DNA of 64,000 nucleotides, taken from contig NC_063273.1 in NCBI RefSeq assembly GCF_910591885.1, positions 8,680,001-8,744,000 on the forward strand, given 5' to 3'. The translations under genes were made by a program, and so were the position numbers. The notes beneath the pieces were generated by a model. It saw only the letters and a program-made list of their open reading frames with translations, was not told where the DNA came from and did no database searches. Origin of the DNA: Bombus terrestris (taxonomy: Eukaryota; Arthropoda; Insecta; Hymenoptera; Apidae). Shown in pieces: positions 35,186 through 46,999 of the stretch; positions within the stretch are counted from its first letter, which is position 1; each line of letters begins with the position of its first letter.

Positions 35186-36318
35186 CTGGCAATCCACGAG
35201 CGGATGGAGCGTTTATCGTGTTTCAATCCAACGGAGGGTTAAGTGCGTCGAGAGGAAAAAAAGCTCTTGCACTCTCTTTGCTCCGCCGGCTGTTGGGTCT
35301 CTGCCAGCGACAGATAATAACCTTCAGCCACAGCTGCCGACGACCAAGCACTTTGCATTAACGTCGAATTAAAACGCGCCGCGGACGTTTCACTCGTCCG
35401 TTCTTTTTCCGCGCTCGTTTACACGCTTCTTCTGTCTCTTCTTTTATCTTTCTGCTCATTTAGCGTCTCCGTAGTTTATCGTTTATTCGTGGGTGTTGAA
35501 GAGCGCGAGCTGTTTAGGCGAGTCGAGCGTAGAAATGGTTGGCAGATCGAGTACGTGGGTTTTGAAATATCGTAGTTTCTGCAGTTGGAATTCACCTGTA
35601 TGTTCTGCGCTGCAGATTACGAAGACAGATGCTGCTCGAACGTAGTTCCTGCAGTAAAGTATTTATATCGTTGTACTTTTGGATTTTGCTCCTGTAAATC
35701 TTTATGCTGTTTGCCGCCTTGTTCTAGCTGGGTGGATGAAAGGGCTGATAAATCGTTCCAATTAATAAGTAAGATGTCTTGATAACGATACTCGGTTGAA
35801 TTTTTCTCAGATTGTCGGAGATGATGTTTAGGTGAAAATTTATGTCGTTAATTCAGTAGATCGGTTTCATCGATTTTAATGGCGCTCGCGATTTTGTTCA
35901 GTCTTCCTGATAAAAGTGTGCTTTAGTTGAAGATTCTATCCTCGGTTAGTCTAACGAGTTAATTCGATTTATTCAATTAACCTGAAGTTTTAGAAATTCC
36001 TTCTACGATGTGACATAAGAGTATTCAATTTATATGTATGCATTTATCATTTATTATTTATTATTTTACATGTATCATTTATATGTATCAGTAACGATTA
36101 TATGTAAAACGTGGACAAGGAAAATGTTATCGAAAGGTGGAAAAGTAACGGAATTTTTTGAGAACAAGGAGAAGAGAAGAAGAGAGAAACGTAGATCGTA
36201 ATTCGCGAGCGAAGCACTAAATTGATCGCTCCATTTTTCAAACGAGCACAGATATAGCATCGAGCGATTTTTCTCTGACGCGCCGGACAATTGGCTCGAA
36301 CTGATTAATTGTATCAGC
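35186..36318. other. No firm gene; cysteine-rich frame at 35585-35782
   Basis: A 65-codon plus-strand frame at 35585 contains about ten cysteines spread from the N-terminal to the middle part. It lacks a signal peptide, so a secreted toxin-like or defensin-like peptide is not supported. Its flanks show no promoter or splice sites I trust. Confidence 0.35.
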
Positions 36319-36337
36319 GGGGGGGGGGGGGGGGGGG
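36319..36337. repeat. G homopolymer, 19 bases
   Basis: Uninterrupted run of 19 G, unusual for its length in an AT-rich insect genome and able to form a quadruplex. Length may be affected by sequencing error. Confidence 0.9.
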
Positions 36338-36690
36338 ACGTCGTTAATCGTGGTAATTTGACAAATGACTATTTTGCAGAGGCTTGTCGTGGCTCAATTT
36401 TCCTTCAACGTCACTGAAATTCCATTATCGCGGAGCGAGCCGTGCGAAACGGAATGGAAACCGCAACAAAATTCGCGACGTTCGACTATCACCGACATTT
36501 TCGCTCTGTTTGTTCTTCGTGATTGCAGGATCCTCGATTTCCGGAGGATTTTCTTGTAATCTTGACCCCTTCTGCGCTCTTCCTTTGATCAAACACCTTT
36601 CTATAATTTTCTTCTTGCGCTAGCGAAACTGAAAATTGAAAAATTCAGATGCAATTAATCGCGGATAATATTTTAGTATATTCAGTTGCT
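36338..36690. other. No gene seen
   Basis: CpG-containing unique sequence with two overlapping 64- and 79-codon frames, not recognised. Confidence 0.4.
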
Positions 36691-36699
36691 GAATGATGA

Positions 36700-38255
36700 T
36701 TATGAAACCTTATTACTTTTAAGAAACATTATTTCTTTTATCTGGTTAATTTTAACCCCTGAACGTTTGATCTCTAAAGGAATGAATATGTAATTTGTTC
36801 TAGTTTAATTAGTCGTTGAATGACAATTTTGAAACAAATTGAAACAATTTCAATTTCTGAAGACCCAACCTATGAAGCAATTAGTAATTTGCTTCAGTTT
36901 AATTACTAAATGTATTATAACCGAGAAACATTTTCCTTCTATTGGTTAATTTCAATCCCTGAAATCCTATTCTCTGAAGCAATTAATGATTTGTTCTATT
37001 TTAATTAATCAGTGAATGACAAATATGAAGTTCATTACTCTTTCTATTGGGTAATTTCAACTTCTAAACATCTAATCTCTGAATTAATTAATAATTTCGT
37101 TCAGTTAAAAATTACTTAATGTATAGTATCTGAGAACGCACAATTCCTTCTGTTGCTCAATTTCAACCTCTGAACACCTAACCTCAATTAATGATTTGTT
37201 TTATCTTAATTAGTCAGTAAATGACAATTATGAAGCCTATTATTCCCTTCTATTGGTTAATTTCAACTTCTAAACACCTAACCTCTGGAGCAATTAATAA
37301 TTTCGCTCAGTTAAAATTACTTAATGTATAATATCTAAGAACACACATTTTCCTTCTATTGCTTAATTTCAACCTGTGGATACCTAACCTCAATTAATGA
37401 TTTGTTTTACCTTAATTAGTCAGTGAATGACAATTATGAAGCCTAGTATTCCCTTCTATTGGTTAATTTCAACTTCTAAACACCTAACCTCTGAAGCAAT
37501 TAATAATTTCGTTCAGTTAAAATTATTTAATGTATAATATCTAAGAACACACATTTTCCTTCTATTGCTTAATTTCAACCTGTGGACACCTAACCTCAAT
37601 TAATGATTTGTTTTATCTTAATTAGTCAGTGAATGACAATTATGAAGCCTAGTATTCCCTTCTATTGGTTAATTTCAACTTCTAAACACCTAACCTCTGA
37701 AGCAATTAATAATTTCGTTCAGTTAAAAATTATTTAATGTATAATATCTAAGAACACACATTTTCCTTCTATTTTCCTTAATTTCAACCTGTGGATACCT
37801 AACCTCAATTAATGATTTATTTTATCTTAATTAGTCAGTGAATGATAATTATGAAACCTATTATTTCTTCTGTTGGATTATTTCAACTTTTGAACATCTA
37901 ATTCCTAAAGCTATGAATATATAACTTCTTTTAGTTTAATTATTCAGTGAATGATAATTATGAAATCTATTACTCCTTCTACCGGTTAATTTCAACTTCT
38001 GAACGCCAAACGCCTGAAGCGATCGATAATTTGTTCTAGTTTAATTAGTTAACGAACGACAATTAGTTACGAATTCTATTATTTCTTTTATCTGGTTAAT
38101 TTTCACCTCTGAATATCTAATCTCTAAAGCGATCAATATATCATTTGTTTTAGCGTAATTAGTGAGCGATCTATAATTGTGAAACCTGTTGTTCCTTCTA
38201 TCTGGTTGATTTATTTCAACCTTTGAATATCTTTCTCCGTAAGGAATATCAGAAT
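36700..38255. repeat. Satellite array, 103-bp monomers with a 206-bp dimeric higher-order unit
   Basis: A TTAATTTCAACYTCTGAAC-like word recurs about 15 times at spacings near 103 bases (for example 36945, 37050, 37157, 37257, 37363, 37461, 37567, 37667). In the core (about 37050-37800) two monomer types alternate. One carries GTCAGTGAATGACAATTATG and the other GTATAATATCTAAGAACACA, so the precise period is 206-209 bases over nearly four dimers. The edges hold only diverged monomers of the first type. AACCTCAATTAATG recurs at 37180, 37386, 37592 and 37801. Frames crossing it are artefacts. Confidence 0.92.
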
Positions 38256-38260
38256 TGACA

Positions 38261-41200
38261 GGATTATGGCGAAAATAAGTGTGCAAAGAAATTATTCCTA
38301 ATCGCAAAAGATGGACGATAGAAATATTAAATATGAAATTAAGTTGATCGATATCTTTCAGCTACACCAGTTTGGAGAATCATTGGCGGAACATAGGACC
38401 ACGTTTATGAATTAAAAAGGAAAAGTTCGTTGAAATGTCCATTACTTTGGGATTGCGTTGCTGCATAATCGGAACTCGATGTTGCAAAATATATCGTGTA
38501 TATGGAATTTTCATTTGACGAAAATGCGAACGCCTCGACAACGCGCGATATAAATGCAAATGGCAATAAAAAGAGAAAAAAGGACGAGAGGAAACGTTGG
38601 CAGAGGCACGAGTGACAAATGAACGCGATGGGAACGTAAACGTTGGCCAACAAAGGGAGCCATCGGAAAAAAATATTTCGTGAAAGCGGTCGTTTTGATT
38701 TGCGAAAGCCGTCGTTCTGCTCTGACATCGGATCGATCGATCGTGTGCACGTGAATTTGAATATATTTATAATCGCTGCATCGGAATAGCTGTATTCTTG
38801 ATCGAAGTAATTTATCGACAAGCGTTGGCGTATTCCGAGTTCTGGAAAATTTTCTTTCATTTTTCTGTCCTTAATCTTCCTTATTAAAATTAAAATTCAA
38901 TATATAGTAGTGCCTCCCTTTTTCCAAAATAGGCAGGTAAAATTCTCGTTATTTTGCGCGAATAATATAACTATCACCTTTTTTATACGAAATTTCCTTT
39001 CTTTTTTTCGAATACTTATTAAAATCAATTGACAAGTTCTTTAAATATTTATATAATTTTTTTAATATAAGTAACCGTACTGAGTTGCGTTCCGTACTGA
39101 GTTTTGTACTTCGAACTACCGGAGCTCTTTTTCGACTGCCGCGAATGCTTCGGCACGAGAAACCTCTTCATTATCGCTCTCGTTTGTTGTCTCCACCTCT
39201 ATAAAATCGCCATTATTATCGTCTTCTTTCGCGATGAAACCATTTCATTACATCGGTATATTTAAGGCCTCTCTGCTGTTTCCAGTATCAGAAGAATCTA
39301 CAGGCAATTTTCAATATTAAGTTTCTCCTTTTGAACATCCATGACGATCGCTTCCCAATACCATCGCGTCTGTTTGCTAATTCTATCGCACCTACATCGC
39401 TTTCGAGCTTTATTAATTATACATCGTATTTTGTTTCGATAGTTGGAACGCTATTAGTTTCATTTTAAATTCTTACAATCGGAATTTACTCGATCCAATA
39501 GACAGAAGAATACGCTGTATATGAACAGCGATAAAATACGTAGACATTTGAAAGGGGAAAAAAGCATCTGTTACTGGGAAATATTTTGTTTGAATAATAC
39601 AACGTTCGAATAAGGGAGGCTGTGCTCATAATAATAATTTGTTAATTTTAGCAATATAATAGCACATTACCATATTACATTGTTGTTCTTAATCTTTCGT
39701 TCAAACGAATTTACTAACGTTAAAATTCCATATAATTATTCTGTAATTTTACCAAGAGAAGCGTCTATTACAATATCATATCGGCGAAATATTCTTTTAT
39801 CAACGAATCTCTGTTGTTGTACCTCTTGATTCATTTCTCTTTTTACATTTCTTTCTTTCAATTTTATTTCATTCCATCGTCGTTTCTGTAGAATTACTCG
39901 TATTGCGTATATGTTGCGAAATATTTTGCCCTCTCGGTCAAACGATCTTTCAAAATACATTTATTATACATGTGCGAGTTCCACGGTATGTTTTTATTAA
40001 CGAAATTATTCCAACAACAACAACAACGAGAACAACAGGAAGGCAACGTTATCGGACCGATAATTTCTGCCGGAATCTCACGAACGAACGTTTCGAGGCG
40101 AGCTGCGCGTTTCCGAATTCATTAATTCGCGTGAACGCAGCCTGGCCATCCTCGGCCACTTTTACCTCGGTTTATCATCCCTCTAATATTCCATTAACGT
40201 GAAACGCCGCGCGTATAATGCACCCCGAACATACGCAAACATTTACATACGCGAAATTTATTCCAATTATGTTAATATTCGCTAGAGACACTTGTTTTCG
40301 CCTCGAAATGCCCTCGCTTTCTGTATACGAAAATTTCCCGAGAACAATCGTCGTCGTGTCGTTAAATAGAACCATCGCACTTTATCTCCAAATTTTGCAA
40401 ATATTTCCAATCTTGTTTCTTTCAACGAACATCTCTGTATTTTCTTTTCTTTCCTTTTGTTGATGAAATGATTCATCGGTTTGTTTGGTAATTTTTTGTT
40501 TTGTAAATTTGCACAAGTAAGAAATTTATCAGTGGATGATTCACTCAGTGGACTCTATTATTCTCATATTACACGGAATTACAATAAACTGAATTATAAA
40601 ATAAGATTACGTATCGGTTTTCGATTTATCGATATCCTCGTACTAATAAAATTCACATCTAGACATTTTTCTAAATATGAAGATTATTCATTTAACAGGC
40701 CCTGTTATTCTCGAATTAAACCGATTTCTTTTTATTAAATTACAGACTGAATTATAGGATGAAATTACCATCCATGTAATTATAAATACCTTCGCAGTTG
40801 CGAAATTGCTATATTGATTTATTAATACGGCGTTATGTTATATTCACTCATGAATGACAAATATGATTATATTCTACCGGGTATAACCGGTAAATTAATT
40901 AAGCTATAGCAATCAATGACACGGATAAATACACGGAATTAAACATGACCGTGTTGAATTTAATGTAACTCTACCTACTTGCGCGACATTGATGTTTCAT
41001 AAGTTCGGGAGAGAGTTCCATGGAATGCAGTCGGAACGAAACACGTTCTCGTCTCGTACGAGCGTCTCGCGAGGTTTTCATCGATCGCAATCCGACGTGC
41101 TCTATGGTTCCTCAGGTTTGCTTGTTCCTACGTCGAAATCCAGGTATCGATAGAAAACGGATATCCTACACGTCCTGCGCAGAAACGTTTTCTGCGTTAT

Positions 41201-41348
41201 TTGCAAGTCATCCTGCAATACGGCCGCACGTCGTATTGATCGATGGGAGAGATAATAATAGCGAGCCGTGGCACGACGAGACCGAGATTTGATAAGGAAA
41301 TTCATTAACGCGTCCCACTTCGCCACGAAATCGGACACTCTTCCGTTT

Positions 41349-41350
<2 letters not shown>
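38261..41350. other. No supported gene
   Basis: Largest frame is 151 codons on the minus strand (38405-38860), phenylalanine/serine-rich with no domain. An (ACA)n-like patch lies at 40014-40030. CpG-rich sequence around 40.98-41.34 kb carries opposing 78-90 codon frames that I do not call. Confidence 0.4.

Positions 41351-41352
<2 letters not shown>

Positions 41353-41395
<43 letters not shown>
41353..41395. repeat. (TC)21 microsatellite
   Basis: Forty-three bases of uninterrupted TC dinucleotides. It yields false Ser-Leu or Glu-Arg repeats when translated. Confidence 0.95.
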
Positions 41396-41399
<4 letters not shown>

Positions 41400-41743
41400 T
41401 TGCATGCTGTGGCGTCGCGTCAGTCCACAAATTACACGTCGCACAGTGTAGCGTGCGGTGGACGAGGGTCGAGCGTAATCGTCGTTCGATTCTGATTTTA
41501 TTATTCGATGATATCAGTCTGTTAGTAAGAAATATAAAGTGTAAACATTAATTTCGTAGAAAATCGATAGAGACTTGGTGAAAATCGTTTGTACATGAAA
41601 ATTGAATCGCTCGAAAATTACAAGCATATCGGCTTGTTCATTCTTATTATATCTTTTTAATTATATTTATTTTATGTATATTCATTATATGTTTGTCAAT
41701 CTTGGTTAAATAGCGTTTGTTACACTTTTTAACTGTGCAGAAT
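41396..41743. other. No gene seen
   Basis: CpG-rich for 100 bases after the microsatellite, then AT-rich unique DNA up to the element at 41748. Confidence 0.5.
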
Positions 41744-41747
41744 TTAA

Positions 41748-42938
41748 CCCTTTCGCTTCGAGCGTCGCATATAGGCGGCGACCACGCGACGACTCCTGGG
41801 TCCGGCACCCCATATATCCGACATGCAAATGATGCATATATCAGTGCTATCTGTAGTGAATAATATATTTTTTTTATTATCGGCAGAACATTTTCTATTG
41901 ATTTTAGTGACATATTGGATTAATCACTTCTTAAGTGTCGTTTGTAGTAAAAATGATAAAAGATTCGGATCACGATATGAGTGTAAAGATTGCAATGTTG
42001 GCTTACGTATAGATCCTTATTTCGAAATATATTATACAGAATTACATTACTAATCTTTACATATTAATATATTAACTAATTTGCGTTTCATAATTAATTA
42101 TATTAAACATTTTATCGTAATGTCCTGTAAATATATAAATGCATATATTACCTGTGATTTTGTAAGCCTTTTCATATTAAACATATAAATTATACTTATC
42201 ATATTGGAGCGGGGATTGTTTTATTCAGCACAGTTGTTATTTAACACTAGAATTATCGATAGTTAATAGTCAAAATAGTCAAAATGACTAGTCTTTAAAA
42301 AATACGTAATAATAGAATATTTTTATATTTGTTGATTTATTACTTTCTTGCAGAAGGAATTCCATGTTATGTAGTACGTTTTTGGTATTATTAATACATC
42401 TGGGATCCCTAAACGAGGGTTGACATATTTATAAAATTGTAGAATCAATCATTTTCATTGTTGTGGCATTTCTAGTATTAGCAACTAGAGATCTAGCGAT
42501 AGAATTTTCCTGATAGCTGATATCAACATATCGAATGATATGCAGTAAAAATTTTTGAAACGTGTGGAAAATTGTACAAAACGAGGAAACTGGTTAATTG
42601 GGGTTCGATAAACAGACTGCAGGACCTGCAGGACATTTTGACTGGTATTGGTATAAGTAGCGTTGCTATAAAATTATGTTCAGTTTGAATACATAAAAAA
42701 CAAAATAAAAATCATTATATAATTCTTTAGTTATCATTACGAAAGTCACTACATCATTGCGAAAAAATATAACATGAAGTAGGAATTTTAAAATAAAATT
42801 ATAAAATCAGTCAATTTGACTGGTGTGGTAGTTCTAGCGTTAAGACTTAGAAAAACGTACATATAGCAACCATGCACACTGTGCGTATTTTTGTCCAGTG
42901 ACAGTACTTCAGTGGGCTGAACTTCCAAAGCGAAAGGA
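41748..42938. mobile_element. piggyBac-like element (outer), interrupted by a second one
   Basis: TTAA flanks both sides (41744-41747 and 42939-42942). The tips read CCCTTTCGCTTCGAG on the left and, inverted, TCCTTTCGCTTTGGA on the right. Removing the inner unit and its duplicated TTAA leaves about 592 bases. No transposase motif is evident in what remains. The CCCTTTC tip is in the style of piggyBac-superfamily termini, most of which start CCC. Confidence 0.68.
42245..42839. mobile_element. piggyBac-like element (inner, 595 bp), nested in the outer one
   Basis: TTAA flanks at 42241-42244 and 42840-42843. Tips are CACTAGAATTATC on the left and, inverted, CGCTAGAACTACC on the right. Each end carries a subterminal palindromic word, AGTCAAAATGACT near 42280 and AGTCAATTTGACT near 42810. 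It has no coding capacity and lies wholly within 41748-42938, so it inserted later. Confidence 0.72.
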
Positions 42939-42942
42939 TTAA

Positions 42943-43555
42943 ACACAGATACGTATGATTTTAATTTTCAACTTGAACGTTTCTCTCTTTCTTTGAAGAG
43001 AGCAATTTGATAAAAAAAATGGTACAAAATTCTGTAATTTTGATCATTCTGTGTTAAGATTGTAGTACATTGTTGTACAGGGTGGAGCGGTTAATTGGAG
43101 TCACCTAAATGTCTGAAGGAGCCACGCTGCTCAACTTGGCAAATTAAAATGCGTGAAATGATTACAAACATTGAATCATTAATCAAACTTCCTATAAGAT
43201 ACTGGCGTACCTTGGATCATTCTAGTGTCGGCGGTACACTTTTTATTGATGTTTCAACAACTCGTGCATGGAATTTTAAGAGGTCGTTGCGAAGGGAAGC
43301 AATCGATCTTCAAACACACGGTAATCTCAGCCATAGAAAAAAATTGCTAATGTCTTTAGAGACGTCTAGGTTTTTATGATTTTCGAACAGGAGAAGCATC
43401 TTCGTTTTTCTATCCGTTACACGATGTAAAAACATCTTTGAAAAAAATGAACTCGGTATTATTAAAGTTGAGGCTTCGCGTTCTAAAATGAGCCTTTTTC
43501 TTTCCTCGCCAAGTTAGAACTGAAGTTACAACAATTTAAATATCGATAATTTTTT
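42943..43555. other. No firm gene; CAGGGTGG transposon tip at 43078
   Basis: TACAGGGTGGAGCGGTTAAT begins at 43077, matching the end style of other elements here. The 94-codon frame that follows (43095-43379) has an arginine-rich second half that vaguely recalls the helix-turn-helix region of Tc1-type transposases, but I cannot confirm it and no catalytic motif follows. Confidence 0.35.
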
Positions 43556-43559
43556 CATT

Positions 43560-43779
43560 TTGCTCGCCAGTGTATTTCAGCATAAAATTTGTAACTTTAT
43601 GGGCATCTCATATGCATCTCATAATAGAATTCTAAATAAAACGCAATTTCATAGAGCTTTCCAATAAGCGTAGCTTTCCATAAAAATTTGATACCGCGAA
43701 AATGAGACGCGGAATGAGTAAAAAATACTTTATTGGAAAATAACAGTAGGTGCAAATACTTTTCGTAGCCACTGAAGAT
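43560..43779. mobile_element. Tc1-like element, terminal fragment
   Basis: The right tip GTGCAAATACTTTTCGTAGC followed by CACTG at 43752-43777 has the look of a Tc1-family inverted terminal repeat. It follows an AT-rich non-coding stretch with a TACTTTATTGG word. The matching left tip is not found, so only one end is kept. A second isolated copy of the tip is at about 12506. Confidence 0.4.
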
Positions 43780-43782
43780 ATT

Positions 43783-44274
43783 CAGGTAATCGCATTTTAC
43801 CGATCCGCACTATATAACCTTTTTCCGATACAAACTGCTACGTTGCATGTTTCTTATTTATTTATTTATTTATGTTTTTAGTGAAATACATTTGCAGTAG
43901 CCAATTGGATAGAGACATTTCTTCTTTACTGTAGGAAAATTTTAAAAGTGTAAGGGAAACTCTGTTCTTTGCTAAATGTCATCGTAATATCTGGCAAAAT
44001 GAAAATAGTGACAAAGATTTGATCTGTAGACGTTTATTCATGTCGGATCAGCGATTTCAAGTTGCAGGAAAACTTACACGCGCATTTTTGTTATCTTCGT
44101 CGCTCATCCTCATTTAAATGCCGCACTGTGCGTCGCCAGAATCATTTTGAACACTGTGCCAAGTATTATATCCTATGTTCTTTTCTGAGTCTTGAAAGAA
44201 AAGTCTGACTTGACAGTGATTCTTCTCGAAGATTGATGAAAAATTTTACATTTTATATTCTGTATACATATATA
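43783..44274. other. No gene seen
   Basis: AT-rich DNA with (TTTA)4 near 43856-43872 and a (TA)n patch just before the palindrome. Confidence 0.5.
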
Positions 44275-44276
44275 TA

Positions 44277-44618
44277 TTTCAAATTGCAAATTGTATTATT
44301 TTCAGTTCACTAGAGCGTTTATAATATCGCCTGGCGATAGTTTATTTAATTTATAAACAACTTAGAATCCAACACAAAATACAAACGAAATAATAAAATT
44401 AATACTATATATATATATTAATTACATAATCCATAAAAATAAAATCCAACACAAAATACAAAGCGAAATAATAAAATTAATAAAAATAATAAAATTTATT
44501 TTATTATTTCGTTTATATTTTGTGTTGCATTCTATGTTGTTTATAAATTAAATAAACTCGCCTGGCGATATTATGAACGCTCTAGTGAACCGGGAATAAT
44601 ACAATATGCAATTTGAAA
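44277..44618. mobile_element. 342-bp near-perfect palindrome, fold-back MITE
   Basis: The left arm begins TTTCAAATTGCAAATTGTAT and the right arm is its complement over roughly 125-145 bases per arm with few mismatches. Matching words include CACTAGAGCG, ATATCGCC.GGCGA and TTTATTTAATTTATAAACAA. TA pairs flank it (44275-44276 and 44619-44620). The short AT-rich centre contains a direct partial duplicate of the inner left arm (AATCCAACACAAAATACAAA). No coding capacity and no second copy in the window. Confidence 0.82.
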
Positions 44619-44620
44619 TA

Positions 44621-45640
44621 CTATCTCTAAAATACAGTTAATATTAACTGTATGAACCAAATAAAATAGTTTTAGCTGCAGCGTGGGTAGAACGATGCGT
44701 TTCGATAAACTTCGTCAAATACAAATTGTGTGTAACATTTCAATATTTTACGTCTCACGCGGTTTTGTAACCGCGAATTGTCGATGTTTAAAAAGCCATC
44801 TTGAAAATCGCGAGGCAAAAACGCGCACAAAATAGATATGAGAAGTTAAAATATACGTACCTGTACGAAACATCAAATATTCCAAAAATTATTAATTATT
44901 TACATAAAGATCGAACATGATGTAATATAGAGTCAGTGTATATAAAGATTACATACGATTATCTAACATAAATTCTAATAAAATTCTAATAATAATAACA
45001 ATAATTTATACTTTAGGCCCATAGCCTATTATTTTGAGCAGGTTGTCGCAACCTCGTTCCTAGTTTCTTACGCTATACCATATTCTTACTTATTGCTCTT
45101 ATTGCTATTGTATCGTGTTGTACAGCAAAATAAAGTGAGCTACACCGATGAGAAATATCGAAATTTTTGAAGAATTTATACCATCAGCAAACAATTCGGA
45201 GCGTAACGAAAAACGCTAATAAAAAGGATGGTACTGGCAGTTTTACCACTCAAGTGTTTATTCAGTTTCAAAATTCGCGGTGTTTCGTCTGGTGTTCCCA
45301 AAAACGTGGCTAATGGCGTTGAAAAAGTCTCGCGTTCTGCCTCGCTCCCCGTTCGTATTTCGATTTTTCCGCTGTTTGTTTTTAAAAACTGCAGCGGCAC
45401 GTCCGGCTGTTACACGACGATCGATGTGTTCGAGTAATTTATCTATTTATTCTAGCGTCGTTTCGTCGTCCAGTAATCGAGCGTTTACGCGAGCGTGTCC
45501 TTGCATAATCCGATGATAGCGATGGATTTCGAGTTCTCAAAGTTACCAGTCGCTCTTGGTCTTTCCTTGGTCGTTTCCTTCGCCACGCGTTTTCCTCGCA
45601 ATTAAAAAAATTTCAAGTAATTTGAAAATCGTCGTCAGAT
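44621..45640. other. No gene seen
   Basis: AT-rich, then a CpG-containing patch (45.17-45.52 kb) with overlapping 69-78 codon frames on both strands that I do not recognise. Confidence 0.45.
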
Positions 45641-46155
45641 TATTTCAAGGTCGTTCGAGATCAACCGGAGAATATTTAAGATGATTCAATAGTGTTTGCA
45701 GAACCATTCGACATTTTTCGTAGCTAATGGAATGCTATTTCAAGATCATTCTGATACAATGGAATATTACTTTGAGGTTATTCTAGATCGCTACGATACT
45801 ATTTCAAGTCGTTCTAGATCGCTAGGACATTATTTCAAGTCATCCTGAATCGCTAGGACATTATTTCAAGTCATTCTAAATCGCTAGGATATTATTTCAA
45901 GTTATTCTAGATCGCCAGGATATTATTTCCTGTTATCGTTGATCGGTAGGATATTATTTCAAGGTCATTCGTGGTTACCCGGTGACATTCAAGATTATAC
46001 AATAAGACCAACGGTATGTTGTTTCAAGGTTGTTTAAGATCTGTGTAACACTCTTTTCCAATTTATTCAGGATGCTTCTGAGATGTTATTTCAAGGTACG
46101 TCAAAGGTCACGCCAATTTACTCACTGTCATTCACGATCGTCGAGGGTCATGTTA
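45640..46155 (+). repeat. 31-bp minisatellite with nuclear-receptor-like half-sites
   Basis: About eight consecutive units between 45735 and 45975 follow AAGTCATTCTAGATCGCTAG then GACATTATTTC (31 bases). More degraded units extend to both sides. Variants of the unit junction create TCAAGGTCG (45645-45653) and TCAAGGTCA (45959-45967), and a CAAAGGTCA lies at 46102-46110. These fit the extended half-site bound by Ftz-F1/ERR-type receptors (known consensus YCAAGGYCR). Function is not shown. Confidence 0.8.
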
Positions 46156-46160
46156 TAATC

Positions 46161-46995
46161 GCTCGAATGTCATGTACCAGCGATTGCAACTCATCCTAAG
46201 GTTATTTAAGGATTATCTCGAGGTTATACAAGACGAGATTTCAATTGAAGATCGATTAATCAATCTCTATATTCAATTTGACATCTCACGTTGTACCATT
46301 ATAATTATTCGAAGGTTGTGTAAACGTTGTACAGAAATTAGCGTATCTGGAACCTCCAGAAGACTTTCGAACGCTTGCAAGCTGACGATACTTCAACTGC
46401 TCAGAATCCAAATCGAGATCCTGAAAATTTTTGTAACTTTTCGAGAGATCCGAAAATGTTATCAAGTTAGTTACACGATATATGCGTGGAGTTAATTTCA
46501 ATCGACAGTTTCTTCAAGTTTTTGCTTGATCCGATTGGAATCAATTCGTAGCTGTCGCTAACGAAAGCTGATGAAGCTCCCGTTGCACAGCAATGAGCCG
46601 ACTTCTGGACTTGAGAGACGCCTAGAACGTTGCGGAATCGCGTAAATCGTCCCGGCGAGTTTCCATCTGTCCTACTTCTTGCTAATGATACATTGTAGAA
46701 AGTTTAGTCTTACACAAATCCGAGTTAGGAAACGGTCCGCTTCGCCGACGCTCCGTCGTGATTCCACGCTTATGCCATTTTCGATATTCTGTCAGATGTT
46801 CGATATTTTATTAGGGTAGGCTGATTCCCTAGGGTCTTATTGATCAGTTCGTTTATTCAAGTAGTTCTCGTACGTATGTGTCGGATATAATCTTGCTCAC
46901 GAAGCTTCTGGGCAATTTCAGAATTTTTATTTTGCTATTTGCCAATTGTCAATTACGTATATGACATTATGCATATGAGATATGAAATTAGGTCT
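46161..46995. other. No gene seen
   Basis: A 107-codon plus frame (46172-46495) follows directly from the minisatellite and has no domain I recognise. Confidence 0.4.
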
Positions 46996-46999
46996 ATGA

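Noticed and set aside
38041..38307. 88-codon minus frame with internal repeat
   Set aside because: It overlaps the end of the 103-bp satellite, and its internal repeat is the satellite monomer.
41208..41495. Glu-Arg and Ser-Leu repeat frames
   Set aside because: Produced by the (TC)21 microsatellite.
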